62,288 nt of DNA from Prevotella sp. (GCA_017645905.1 JAGCNO010000175.1:1-62288); one strand, 5' to 3'; positions 18,830 through 27,173 are shown, counted from the first letter of the stretch. Notes: generated by a model from the letters alone, not told the origin. Translations and numbers: made by a program.

Positions 18830-20356
18830 ATGATTATCAAAGTACTTCTTACAATCATTTTCCTGGTCGTAATGATTGGCGTGGGTCTTTACTCACGTAA
18901 GCAGGCCAGTAGTGTTGACGGATTTGTGCTTGGCGGTCGTGCCGTGGGCCCGTGGCTCACAGCCTTTGCTTTTGGCACCAGTTATTTCTCGGCGGTGGTC
19001 TTTGTGGGCTATGCCGGACAGTTTGGATGGAAATACGGTCTGTCGTCGGCCTGGATAGGCATCGGCAATGCCATTATCGGTTCGCTCCTCGCCTGGATTA
19101 TTCTTGGTCGGCGCACGAAGCTGATGACCCAGCATATCGAGAGCCGCACCATGCCCGACTTCTTCGGAACCCGCTTCCAGAGCCAGGGACTGCGCGTGAC
19201 TGCCTCGATTATCGCCTTCGTGTTCCTTATCCCTTATACCGCTGGCGTATATAGCGGAATATCAAGGCTTTTCGAAATGGGATTTGAGATTCCTTATGAG
19301 TACTGTGTGATTATCATGTCCATCCTTACCGCCGTCTATGTCATCCTCGGCGGCTACAAGGCTACGGCCATGAACGACTTCATCCAGGGCATCATCATGC
19401 TCTTTGGCATCGTAGCCGTCATCCTCGCCGTGCTCTCTGCTCAGGGAGGTTTGACAACAGCTGTGCAGAAGCTGGCCGAGCTTCCTGCCGACGGTGCTAC
19501 TGAGGCTGGCAGCGGATTGTTTGCCTCGTGGTTCGGCCCTGACCCCTGGGGACTGCTCGGCGTCATTATCCTGACGTCGTTAGGAACGATGGGACTGCCG
19601 CAGATGGTGGGCAAGTTCTACTCGATTACCGACGAGGCTGCCATCAAGCGCGGCACGGTCATCTCGACCATCTTTGCCTTCATCGTGGCTGGCGGCTGCT
19701 ACTTCCTCGGAGGCTTCGGCCGTCTCTATGACCCCGTTATTAACGAGGCAACGGGCAAGATAGCCTACGACTCGATAGTGCCCGCCATGCTCGTCACCCT
19801 GCCCGACGTGCTCATCGCCCTCGTGGTGCTGCTCGTCCTCTCCGCCTCGATGTCTACGCTGGCCTCACTGGTGCTCACCTCCAGCTCGACCATGACCCTC
19901 GACCTCATCTACCGTGACAAGAAGTCGCTGCCTGGCGAGGTGGAGGAAGGAACCATCGACGACATCGTTGCCGAGAAGGTGGAGCGCCGCAAGGTGGTGG
20001 TCATGCGCGTGCTCATCATGTTCTTCATCGCTATCTCGCTGCTCATCGCCCTCAACCCGCCGACATTCATTGCCCAGCTTATGGGCATCTCTTGGGGCGC
20101 GCTGGCCGGAGCCTTCCTCGCTCCCTTCATGCTGGGTCTCTACTGGCGTGGCGTGACGACAGCCTCCGTCTGGGCTTGCTTCATCTGGGGTGTCGGCCTC
20201 ACGGTTATCAACATGTTGCTGGGCAACCCCATCAATCCCATCAACTGCGGAGCTATCGCCATGGTTGGCGGATTCCCCGTCGTATGGCTTGTCAGCCTGC
20301 TTTCGCCGAAGATGAACCGCGAGACGGTAGACAACATCTTCAACTGCTACAAATAA
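18830..20356 (+). CDS. Sodium:solute symporter (SSS family)
   Basis: About 508 residues, with roughly 13 membrane helices. The SSS hallmarks are visible: 'YSRKQASSVDGFVLGGRAVGPWLTAFAFGTSYFSAVVFVGYAG' at the N-terminus and 'TSLGTMGLPQMVGKFYSI' in the middle. The latter matches the SSS signature region. The start is taken at the ATG at 18830 (MIIKVLL); the in-frame GTG/ATG at 18812 lies in the repeat element. The substrate (amino acid, sugar or organic acid) cannot be inferred. A terminator follows. Confidence 0.93.
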   Translation: MIIKVLLTIIFLVVMIGVGLYSRKQASSVDGFVLGGRAVGPWLTAFAFGTSYFSAVVFVGYAGQFGWKYGLSSAWIGIGNAIIGSLLAWIILGRRTKLMTQHIESRTMPDFFGTRFQSQGLRVTASIIAFVFLIPYTAGVYSGISRLFEMGFEIPYEYCVIIMSILTAVYVILGGYKATAMNDFIQGIIMLFGIVAVILAVLSAQGGLTTAVQKLAELPADGATEAGSGLFASWFGPDPWGLLGVIILTSLGTMGLPQMVGKFYSITDEAAIKRGTVISTIFAFIVAGGCYFLGGFGRLYDPVINEATGKIAYDSIVPAMLVTLPDVLIALVVLLVLSASMSTLASLVLTSSSTMTLDLIYRDKKSLPGEVEEGTIDDIVAEKVERRKVVVMRVLIMFFIAISLLIALNPPTFIAQLMGISWGALAGAFLAPFMLGLYWRGVTTASVWACFIWGVGLTVINMLLGNPINPINCGAIAMVGGFPVVWLVSLLSPKMNRETVDNIFNCYK

Positions 20357-20384
20357 GGCAGGATATACACACTCTACACAAACC

Positions 20385-20428
20385 AATTCCGGTCTTTCCC
20401 CACTTCGGGAAAGGCCGGAATTCTTTTT
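20385..20428 (+). terminator. Intrinsic terminator after the symporter
   Basis: Stem of AATTCCGG-TCTTTCCC with GGGAAAG-GCCGGAATT, 6-nt loop, then CTTTTT. Confidence 0.88.
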
Positions 20429-20468
20429 GCCCTTTTGTCGACGTCATAAAAAATAAATGGCATTTTGT

Positions 20469-20499
20469 TTTGTGTTGTTCTTCTTTATTTGTACCTTTG
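20469..20499 (+). promoter_or_regulatory. Promoter of the methylase transcript
   Basis: TTTG (20469-20472), 19 nt, TACCTTTG (20492-20499). The start codon it serves is about 285 nt away, which implies an unusually long leader. Confidence 0.8.
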
Positions 20500-20505
20500 C
20501 ACCTT

Positions 20506-20785
20506 GAACGCCGCCAAGAAGTCCGAGCGAGGACGGCGGTGCGACTTTCGTGGGTGAATAGATAGTTGTATCTATATTCTATAAGAGGTTCATACCGAAA
20601 TCCGACCAGATTTGAACGAGCCTCGTGGAATCGGGATACACCTTGAAACATAGGTGTACCCGTTCCTTAAATGTCTCGTTCAAGGTCCTTGGTCGGATAC
20701 CTGGTGTGAAGCATTATTAGGGACGTGGTACACTTTCTTTGTATCTACGCTTGAACTGTATCGTTTCACGCTAAAATCCGACCAA
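20506..20785 (+). promoter_or_regulatory. Structured 5' leader with two competing hairpins
   Basis: No reading frame explains this stretch. Hairpins seen in order: GCCGCC/GTCC with GGAC/GGCGGT (20510-20540); ATAGATA with TATCTAT (20558-20575); a large hairpin in which ATCCGACCA (20600-20608) and TTGAACGAG (20612-20620) pair with CTCGTTCAA (20675-20683) and TGGTCGGAT (20690-20698), capped by TACACC/GGTGTA. The strand TTGGTCGGAT (20689-20698) is also a perfect 10-bp complement of ATCCGACCAA (20776-20785), which ends at the base before the ATG. That second hairpin is extended by GTGTGAA (20704-20710) with TTCACGC (20765-20771). The two folds exclude each other, and one buries the start region. 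Regulation is inferred from pairing only. Confidence 0.6.
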
Positions 20786-21472
20786 ATGACAGTAACAGAC
20801 GATCAGCAGGAAAGGCAGGTAGTATCGAAGCAGCGCGTGGCTGATCATGGCGAGGTATATACTGCCAAACGTGAGGTGAACGCCATGCTCGACCTGGTGA
20901 AGGAGGAGACGGAGCGCATAGACTCCCGATTCTTGGAACCAGCCTGCGGAACGGGGAACTTCCTCGTGGAAATCTTGAACAGGAAAATGGAGGCGGTAAG
21001 AAAACAGTTTTCCAAGAACCGTCATGAGTACGACTTGGCTTCGGCACAGGCCGTCAGCTCGATGTATGGCGTTGAGCTGCTGCCCGACAATGTGGAGATA
21101 TGCCGCAGCCGACTATTGGAGCAGTATCTCGACACGTACCGAAAACATCTTTCTGCCGATGCATCGCCAGCATTGGAGCGATGCATCCGTTTCCTTTTAC
21201 GTAAGAACATTCTTTGTGGCGATGCCCTTACCATGCTACAAGCCGACGGAAATCCCATCACCTTCTGTGAATGGACGTTTATCGGCACAGGCGGTAAGGT
21301 GAAGCGCCGAGACTTTGAGCTGGCCGAGCTGCTCCGTAACGTGGAGTACGACAAGCCCAAGGCTGGCGAAGAGGGTTTGCTCTTTGCCGACACGGGCGAG
21401 CCGACCTTCGTGCATCTGCCCAAACGGGAATATCCCCTAACCGACTACCTAAAACTTCCTGACTATGAATAA
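20786..21472 (+). CDS. SAM-dependent DNA methylase subunit, no NPPY motif
   Basis: 228 residues from the ATG at 20786; a longer frame upstream runs through the structured leader. The N-terminus has the family lead 'VADHGEVYTAKREVNAMLDLV' and then SAM-binding motif I, FLEPACGTGNFLVEIL. 'YGVELLPDNVEICRSRL' and 'ILCGDAL' follow. The catalytic (D/N)PP(Y/F) motif is absent. It therefore probably works with the next gene, whose start it overlaps by 8 nt (ATGAATAA), as a two-part adenine methylase. Similar pairs are annotated as Eco57I-like or restriction subunit M proteins. Confidence 0.82.
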   Translation: MTVTDDQQERQVVSKQRVADHGEVYTAKREVNAMLDLVKEETERIDSRFLEPACGTGNFLVEILNRKMEAVRKQFSKNRHEYDLASAQAVSSMYGVELLPDNVEICRSRLLEQYLDTYRKHLSADASPALERCIRFLLRKNILCGDALTMLQADGNPITFCEWTFIGTGGKVKRRDFELAELLRNVEYDKPKAGEEGLLFADTGEPTFVHLPKREYPLTDYLKLPDYE

Positions 21473-22967
21473 CTACAACCCCGACGTGCTCTCCTGTTTG
21501 GCCAATCTGAGCAACGACGAAGTGTTCACCCCTCCGCAACTGGCCAACCAGATGCTCGACATGCTGCCGCAGGAACTTTTCCGCAACCCCGACACCAAGT
21601 TTCTTGACCCTTGCACCAAGAGCGGAGTCTTTCTTCGTGAGATTGCCAAACGGTTGATTGACGGGCTGGCCGACGAGATTCCCGACCTGCAAAAGCGCAT
21701 CGACCACATCATGCACCATCAGCTATACGGCATAGCCATCACCCGCCTTACCTCGTTAATGAGCCGCCGAAGCCTCTATTGTTCAAAGGATGCCAGCTGC
21801 CGCTACAGCATCTCACACTTCGACGATACCGACGGCAACATCCGCTTCTCTGAAATCCAACATTCGTGGCAGAACGGGAAGTGTCGCTATTGCGGAGCCT
21901 CCCAAGAGGTCTACGACCGAGGCGACGACCTCGAATCCCACGCCTACGAGTTTATTCATACAGATAACCCAAATAAACTATACAACAATATGACTTTCGA
22001 TGTAATAATTGGTAATCCGCCGTATCAGCTAGGAGATGGAGGGAATAATGCAAGTGCCACACCAATATATAATATGTTTGTTACACAGGCACGGAAATTG
22101 AATCCATTTTATCTATTAATGATTATCCCTTCGAGATGGTATTGTGGAGGAAGAGGACTTGATGAATTCCGCAATATGATGCTTGAGGATGAATGTTTGC
22201 AATACATTTATGACTATAAGAAAAGTTCAGATTGCTTTCCTGGTATCAGAAATGGAGGAGGTATATGTTACTTCTTACGAAATCAACGATATAAATCATT
22301 ATACGTTAGTATTGCAAATCACGTAGAAGGAGAGAATGCTCATTGGATATCAAGAAAGAAACTTGATTTTGGTCTCAACTTTTTCATAAGAGATAACAAA
22401 GTATACGAGATAGTAAAAAAGGTGATGAAGATGAAAGAACCCTCTATGGCAGAAATTGTTTATTCTCAAAAGCCATATGGTTTTAGGACAAACTTTACAG
22501 ACTTTATTGATACAGGAAAGGTAAAACTATATACTAAGAAATCGAAACGTGGTTATGAATACATTACTGAAGATCAGATAACTAAAAACAAAGGAGACCT
22601 AGACAAGTGGAAGCTTGTGACATCAAGAAGCACATCAGTACCTGAAGAAGACAATGGTCAGGTCTTAAGAATGTCACAGACCTTCATTGTTGAGCCACAA
22701 GCGGTTGTCACAGAGTCATATATTGTTATTTGTGTTTCTAAGAATAAGACAATAGTAGAAAATTGCTACTCATATTTAAAAACAATGCTATTTAGATTAC
22801 TATGCCAAATAACAATCGTATCACCTGATGTGTCTCAAAGAACATTTACTCTCGTCCCCCTCCAAGACTTCAGCAAGCCTTGGACGGACGAGGATCTCTA
22901 TGCTAAGTACGGCCTGACGGACGAGGAAATCGCGTTTATTGAGTCGATGATACGGCCAATGGAATAA
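21465..22967 (+). CDS. Eco57I-like adenine-N6 DNA methylase with AT-rich recognition region
   Basis: 500 residues. Motif I is a variant, FLDPCTKSGVFLREI (near residues 45-59), preceded by 'NDEVFTPPQLANQMLDMLP'. The catalytic motif IV, IIGNPPYQLGDGG, lies near residue 180. A zinc-like CxxC pair (KCRYCGAS) precedes it. Downstream, 'PSRWYCGGRGLDEFRNMML' and 'IVSPDVSQRTFTLVPLQDF' fit the Eco57I methylase layout, with the middle to end acting as target recognition. From about 21960 to 22855 the DNA is clearly AT-rich, while both ends are GC-rich like the neighbours. This suggests that the recognition region was swapped by recombination. Partner of the upstream subunit and probably of the GIY-YIG helicase. 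Confidence 0.88.
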   Translation: MNNYNPDVLSCLANLSNDEVFTPPQLANQMLDMLPQELFRNPDTKFLDPCTKSGVFLREIAKRLIDGLADEIPDLQKRIDHIMHHQLYGIAITRLTSLMSRRSLYCSKDASCRYSISHFDDTDGNIRFSEIQHSWQNGKCRYCGASQEVYDRGDDLESHAYEFIHTDNPNKLYNNMTFDVIIGNPPYQLGDGGNNASATPIYNMFVTQARKLNPFYLLMIIPSRWYCGGRGLDEFRNMMLEDECLQYIYDYKKSSDCFPGIRNGGGICYFLRNQRYKSLYVSIANHVEGENAHWISRKKLDFGLNFFIRDNKVYEIVKKVMKMKEPSMAEIVYSQKPYGFRTNFTDFIDTGKVKLYTKKSKRGYEYITEDQITKNKGDLDKWKLVTSRSTSVPEEDNGQVLRMSQTFIVEPQAVVTESYIVICVSKNKTIVENCYSYLKTMLFRLLCQITIVSPDVSQRTFTLVPLQDFSKPWTDEDLYAKYGLTDEEIAFIESMIRPME

Positions 22968-22990
22968 CCTGAATCGGGACCATAGAGCAG

Positions 22991-23188
22991 TCTCAGAGAA
23001 AGAACGGCTTATTCGAATCGAAAGAACGGCTTATTCGAATCGAAAGAACGGCTTATTCAAATCGAAAGAACGGCTTTTTCTCTGAGAAAGAACGGCATAA
23101 ACTCACAGTTTCCACGGATAATCCTCACAGTTTCCACGGCAGAAACTCAGAGTTTACACGGCAAATACTCTCAGCTTGAACGGCTTAA
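22991..23188 (+). repeat. 22-bp-period tandem array (9 units, divergent cores)
   Basis: Nine exactly spaced 22-bp units, starting 24 nt after the methylase stop. All have ACGG at unit positions 14-17. The preceding 8-9 nt vary between units: GAATCGAAAG (in three, one with A for G at the start), CAGAGAAAG, CACAGTTTCC (two), CAGAGTTTAC, CTCAGCTTG. The rest of the gap 22968-23312 holds the toxin-antitoxin promoter. Confidence 0.9.
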
Positions 23189-23254
23189 AGTATGGTGATG
23201 AACGAAAGATAATAGTAACAACAGGCGCTCTTTGACAAGATTTTGACTGGAAAA

Positions 23255-23286
23255 TTTGGATGTCTTAGGAAAAGTCATTATCTTTG
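23255..23286 (+). promoter_or_regulatory. Promoter of the PIN toxin-antitoxin pair
   Basis: TTTG (23255-23258), 20 nt, TATCTTTG (23279-23286); the antitoxin start is 27 nt on. The pair therefore has its own transcription start inside the methylase-helicase locus. Confidence 0.78.
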
Positions 23287-23312
23287 CAGCACTAAACAAA
23301 TAATGTGCGATT

Positions 23313-23576
23313 ATGACTGTACGTGAAATGAAGAACGATGCTGTTAGGCGTATAAACCTTTTAGGCGATAGCGATGAGAAGACAATCAAGTCCATTTGGC
23401 TTTACGTCACAACAGCTTTACCATTGCAAGAAGAGGAGAATCAGGAAGCTCTTCGTCGAGCCGAGGCAAAAGAATTGGCCCATTCGTTCCTGGGCAGCTT
23501 TGCGGCAAGCAGAACAGATCAGGACTGGAAGCGTGTAAAGGAAGATTATCTTGTAGAAAAATACGCATCAAAATGA
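23313..23576 (+). CDS. Putative antitoxin of a PIN-domain toxin
   Basis: 87 residues, charged, mostly helical. The first part (MTVREMKNDAVRRINLLGD) could hold a small DNA-binding or dimerisation unit, and the rest (DQDWKRVKEDYLVEKYASK) has the look of a toxin-wrapping tail. No known antitoxin family is certain. Position supports the call: it is the first gene of a pair and its stop overlaps the PIN gene start as ATGA. Antitoxins of this type usually repress their own promoter; that is expected, not shown. Confidence 0.72.
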   Translation: MTVREMKNDAVRRINLLGDSDEKTIKSIWLYVTTALPLQEEENQEALRRAEAKELAHSFLGSFAASRTDQDWKRVKEDYLVEKYASK

Positions 23577-24001
23577 TGAAAGTGTTTATCGATACCAATG
23601 TCTTTCTTGACTATATTCAGCAACGGCCTGAGGGATGGAAAGAAGCTGAAATAATCTTCTTTCTGGCAATTCATGGAGATATTGAATTGTTGGTAACTGA
23701 CCTAACTATAGCCAATATACGTTATATCACCAGAAAAGACATTGCTTTGGAAGAGTTCTATGCCGTAATGAAGGGGCTGCGTCCTTACTATCATATAGTT
23801 CCTTTAGGTAGTACTGTCGTTGACAAGGCTTATCAAATTGAGACAAAAGATTTTGAGGATGCCCTGCAATACTATGCTGCCGAGCAGGCAGAAGCAGATT
23901 GTGTTGTCACACGTAATCTGAAAGATTTCGATTTCGCTTTTACAATAGAGACATTAGAGCCTCACGACTTCCTCTCCAAATTTTTCCCCGAAGAACTATA
24001 G
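23573..24001 (+). CDS. PIN-domain ribonuclease toxin (VapC-like)
   Basis: 142 residues starting at the ATG at 23573 (ATG at 23576 also possible). PIN hallmarks: the first acidic residue in KVFIDTNVFLDYI (Asp7), a helical middle with 'TDLTIANIRYI', and the C-terminal acidic motif EADCVVTRNLKDF. This fits the metal-dependent RNase fold of VapC toxins, which cut tRNA or rRNA when not bound by antitoxin. It lies between the methylase genes and the helicase-nuclease, 31 nt before the latter. Confidence 0.88.
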   Translation: MMKVFIDTNVFLDYIQQRPEGWKEAEIIFFLAIHGDIELLVTDLTIANIRYITRKDIALEEFYAVMKGLRPYYHIVPLGSTVVDKAYQIETKDFEDALQYYAAEQAEADCVVTRNLKDFDFAFTIETLEPHDFLSKFFPEEL

Positions 24002-24032
24002 ATATAGAGCGCCATAACAAAAATGGAAGGTT

Positions 24033-26600
24033 ATGGCAACAACAAATTATTTCCCCAGGAAGTCGGAGTCAGCTCCGATGATTTATGCTTATGAGGATAA
24101 GTATGACCCACAGCTGAAAGGACTGCTGAAGGTGGGCTATACTACTGTTGGCGTGCAGGAACGGGTGCGCCAGCAGTATAACATTGTGCGGCCAGGCGAA
24201 CCACCTTACCGCATACTGGTAGAAGAGAGTGCCATGCGGAAGGACGGGACGTCGTTTATGGACCACGATGTGCATCGTGCCTTGCTGAAGATGGGCTGCC
24301 AGCACGTTGAGGGAGAATGGTATCGCGCTACGCCGCAACAGGTGAAGGCGGCCATCGTGGCTGTCAAGGAGAGGGTTGACGTGGCGTGGCATTGCGACAA
24401 GACTTTCAATATGCGTCCGGAACAAGAACGGGCGGTAATGAAAACTGCTGCATACTTTGACAACTACAAGTCAGAGGAAGGTCGTGTCCCTCACTTCCTC
24501 TGGAACTGCAAGATGCGCTTCGGCAAGACTTTCACGACCTATCAGCTGGCCAAGCGCATGGGATGGACGCGCGTGCTGATACTCACGTTCAAGCCCGCCG
24601 TAGCCCAGGCATGGGAGGAGGACTTGATGACACATGTGGACTTTGAGGGTTGGCAGTTCATTGCCAGAGGGGTTGGGGATTACAAATCCCCAACAGCAAA
24701 TACTATAGACTATCAGTTTGAACATGCCGACCAGTCAAAGCCAATGGTGGTGTTTGGGTCGTTCCAAGACTTCCTCGGGAAGAATACAGCTAATGGTGGC
24801 ATGAAGCTAAAGCATGAGTGGGCACGGGAATTCAACTGGGACTGCATCGTGCTCGACGAGTATCACTATGGCGCCTGGCGAGAGAATGCCAAGGAACTGA
24901 TTGGTGTCAGCGAAGACTTAGGCGGAGAGATAGAGAATCCTGACTATTTTGACGAGGACCTGATTCCCATCACGTCTAATCATTATCTCTATCTCTCGGG
25001 CACTCCCTTCCGGGCCATTGCCTCGGGCGAGTTTATCGAGGAACAGATTTACAACTGGACGTATAGCGATGAGCAGCGTGCAAAAGAGGAATGGGCGGCA
25101 GATTGCAAATCCGCCACAACGGGTGACAATCCATACGCCTCGCTACCAAAGATGGTGCTGCTGACCTATCAGTTGCCTGCGGAGATATCGCGAGTGGCTG
25201 AGGAAGGAGAATTTGACGAGTTTGACCTGAACTCTTTCTTTGAAGCCACAGTACCGTCGAATTGCAAATCCGACGTAACCGCTGCCGTGTTCAAGCATCA
25301 TGACGAAGTGCAGAAATGGCTCGACATGTTGCGGGGACAATATCTGCCGACCTCCATCAACGATCTGAAAGCTGGCAACAGGAAGCCTCCCCTACCCTTC
25401 CTGAACGGCGACCTCTATTCAAACATGAACCATACACTGTGGTTCCTGCCCAATGTGGCTTCGTGCTTTGCTATGAGAAACCTGCTGACGGAGCTACAGA
25501 ATACTTTCTACCATGAATACCGCGTCGTGGTTTGTGCGGGAACCAAGGCTGGTATCGGCCAGCAGGCTCTGCCGCCCGTTGAGAAAGCCATGTCGCATCC
25601 TGACCCGCTACATTGCAAGACCATTACACTGACCTGTGGCAAGCTGACGACGGGTGTCACCGTCCGTCCTTGGACAGGCATCTTCATGCTGCGCGATACT
25701 TCATCGCCAGAGACTTACTTCCAGTCGGCCTTCCGGGTGCAGTCGCCTTGGACGATTACGAATAGCGACGGGCTGCATCCTAATAGGGTGGAGATACTGA
25801 AGAAGGTGTGCTATGTGTTCGACTTTGCGCCTAACAGGGCCTTGCGGAAGGTTGCCGACTATTCATGCCAGCTGAATGTGGAAGAGGGCAATCCGGAAAA
25901 GTGTGTAGATGACTTTATCAAGTTCCTGCCCGTGCTTTGTTATGAGAATGGCGTGATGAAAGCCTTGTCGGCAAGCGATGTGCTCGATATGGCTATGAAC
26001 AATACGTCGGCCACGCTCCTGGCGCGCCGTTGGGAGAGTGCCTTGCTGGTGAATGTCGATAACTTTACGCTCCAACGGCTGATGAACAATGCAGAGGCGA
26101 TGGCTGCCCTGATGAAGATTGAGGGATTCCGCTCGCTGAATCAAGACATTGAGACGATTATCAACAAGACTGATAACATCAAAAAGAAACGAAAGGAGAA
26201 CGAGGAAGGCCTGACACCCAAGGAAAAGAAAGAACTGAGCGAGGCAGAAAAGGAAATCAAGAGCAAACGCCGCCAGATACAGGAGAAGCTGATGAAGTTT
26301 GCTACGCGCATACCCATCTTCATGTATCTGACGGACTATCGGGAGTATTCGCTGAAGGATGTCATCCTGCAATTAGAGCCAACGTTGTTTGAGCGTGTAA
26401 CAGGATTGACCAAGCAGGACTTTGCGCTGTTGGTAAGTTTGAACGTTTTCAACGAGGCGCTGATGAACGATGCCGTCTATAAGTTTAAGCGGTATGAAGA
26501 CAGCAGCCTAAACTATGCTGGCATAGACCGCCATGAGGGTGAGAAGATGGTGGGCGGTTATAGTACCGTCATTTCTGTAGAAGAGTATCAACACCAGTAG
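24033..26600 (+). CDS. GIY-YIG (T5orf172-like) nuclease fused to a DExH helicase
   Basis: 855 residues. Residues about 15-115 form a GIY-YIG domain of the T5orf172 type: MIYAYEDKY, LLKVGYTT, the Arg in VQERVRQQY, and a late Glu in HVEGEWYRATP. A superfamily 2 helicase follows: motif I MRFGKTFTTYQ, motif II IVLDEYHYG, motif III YLSGTPFRA, motif VI YFQSAFRVQSPW. A Lys/Glu-rich coiled coil (near residues 705-760, 'KKKRKENEEGLTPKEKKEL') precedes the C-terminal domain. It looks like the restriction subunit of the adjacent methylase. Three short palindromes interrupt the coding sequence in frame (24672, 25094, 25255). It ends 3 nt from the convergent queH. Confidence 0.88.
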   Translation: MATTNYFPRKSESAPMIYAYEDKYDPQLKGLLKVGYTTVGVQERVRQQYNIVRPGEPPYRILVEESAMRKDGTSFMDHDVHRALLKMGCQHVEGEWYRATPQQVKAAIVAVKERVDVAWHCDKTFNMRPEQERAVMKTAAYFDNYKSEEGRVPHFLWNCKMRFGKTFTTYQLAKRMGWTRVLILTFKPAVAQAWEEDLMTHVDFEGWQFIARGVGDYKSPTANTIDYQFEHADQSKPMVVFGSFQDFLGKNTANGGMKLKHEWAREFNWDCIVLDEYHYGAWRENAKELIGVSEDLGGEIENPDYFDEDLIPITSNHYLYLSGTPFRAIASGEFIEEQIYNWTYSDEQRAKEEWAADCKSATTGDNPYASLPKMVLLTYQLPAEISRVAEEGEFDEFDLNSFFEATVPSNCKSDVTAAVFKHHDEVQKWLDMLRGQYLPTSINDLKAGNRKPPLPFLNGDLYSNMNHTLWFLPNVASCFAMRNLLTELQNTFYHEYRVVVCAGTKAGIGQQALPPVEKAMSHPDPLHCKTITLTCGKLTTGVTVRPWTGIFMLRDTSSPETYFQSAFRVQSPWTITNSDGLHPNRVEILKKVCYVFDFAPNRALRKVADYSCQLNVEEGNPEKCVDDFIKFLPVLCYENGVMKALSASDVLDMAMNNTSATLLARRWESALLVNVDNFTLQRLMNNAEAMAALMKIEGFRSLNQDIETIINKTDNIKKKRKENEEGLTPKEKKELSEAEKEIKSKRRQIQEKLMKFATRIPIFMYLTDYREYSLKDVILQLEPTLFERVTGLTKQDFALLVSLNVFNEALMNDAVYKFKRYEDSSLNYAGIDRHEGEKMVGGYSTVISVEEYQHQ
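24672..24694 (+). repeat. In-frame coding palindrome, copy 1
   Basis: Perfect 10-bp arms GTTGGGGATT and AATCCCCAAC around ACA. Read as V-G-D-Y-K-S-P-T in the helicase gene. Confidence 0.85.
25094..25115 (+). repeat. In-frame coding palindrome, copy 2
   Basis: GGCGG-CAG-ATT, loop GCA, AATCCGCC; the left arm has a 3-nt bulge. Read as A-A-D-C-K-S-A-T in the helicase gene. Confidence 0.7.
25255..25275 (+). repeat. In-frame coding palindrome, copy 3
   Basis: CGTCGAATT, loop GCA, AATCCGACG (one mismatch). Read as P-S-N-C-K-S-D-V in the helicase gene. Confidence 0.75.
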
Positions 26601-26603
26601 CTA

Positions 26604-27173
26604 CTAACGCATACTGAACTCGCAGCCGCAGTACTGCTGGTTGTAGAATCCGTATTCCCGCAGCAGCTGGTTGCGCCGCTCGTAGAGGCCTCCCTTGCGC
26701 CAGTTCTGTGCCCAAAAGCGGGTGCCGGCGACGGTGTTCTCGGCGTCGTGGCCTGCCCGCTCTATCTGCTCCAGACTTTTCCAGCGAGACGATGCCAGCG
26801 TGGTGGCAAACCAGGTGATGCCCTGACGTCTGGCCTCTTGTGCCGTAGCGGTGAGGCGCTGCCTGAAACAGCACTCACAACGCCTTCCGCGTTCTGGCTC
26901 GCCCTCCAGACCTTTTACGCAGCTAAGCCATTGGCCGTGGTCATAGTCGCCGTCTATCCAGTGCAATCCCAGGCTTTCGGCATGGCGCTTGCTCTCCTGC
27001 TTACGAATCTCATACTCCTCAAAGGGGAAGATATTGGGATTGTAATAATATATGGTGGGCGTGACACCATGATCTACCAGCCACTCGACGATGGCCGACG
27101 AGCAGGGAGCACAACAGGCGTGAAGGAGCACTTCCCTCACGCCTGTCGGAATAATGATTGGGGGCTGTTTCAT
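26604..27173 (-). CDS. queH: Epoxyqueuosine reductase QueH
   Basis: 189 residues, normal for QueH (formerly DUF208). It reduces epoxyqueuosine to queuosine in tRNA, replacing the unrelated QueG. The conserved cysteines are all present: HACCAPCS (Cys20, Cys21, Cys24), RRCECCFRQRL, and the C-terminal YCGCEFS. The start ATG overlaps the upstream stop as TAATG, so translation is probably coupled to the dockerin beta-helix gene, an odd pairing of functions. Its stop lies 3 nt from the convergent helicase stop, with no terminator between. Confidence 0.96.
   Translation of the reverse strand: MKQPPIIIPTGVREVLLHACCAPCSSAIVEWLVDHGVTPTIYYYNPNIFPFEEYEIRKQESKRHAESLGLHWIDGDYDHGQWLSCVKGLEGEPERGRRCECCFRQRLTATAQEARRQGITWFATTLASSRWKSLEQIERAGHDAENTVAGTRFWAQNWRKGGLYERRNQLLREYGFYNQQYCGCEFSMR

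Noticed and set aside
20541-20785. Group II intron or retron RNA
   Set aside because: GTGCGAC at 20540 resembles an intron start, but there is no domain V, no reverse transcriptase and no matching 3' end. The paired arms are better explained as a leader.
22991-23188. CRISPR array
   Set aside because: Units are contiguous at 22 bp with no unique spacers, and no cas genes are near.
24033-26600. Type I or III restriction R subunit
   Set aside because: Helicase motifs fit superfamily 2, but the nuclease is a GIY-YIG domain rather than PD-(D/E)xK and the methylase partners are not HsdM or Mod-like.
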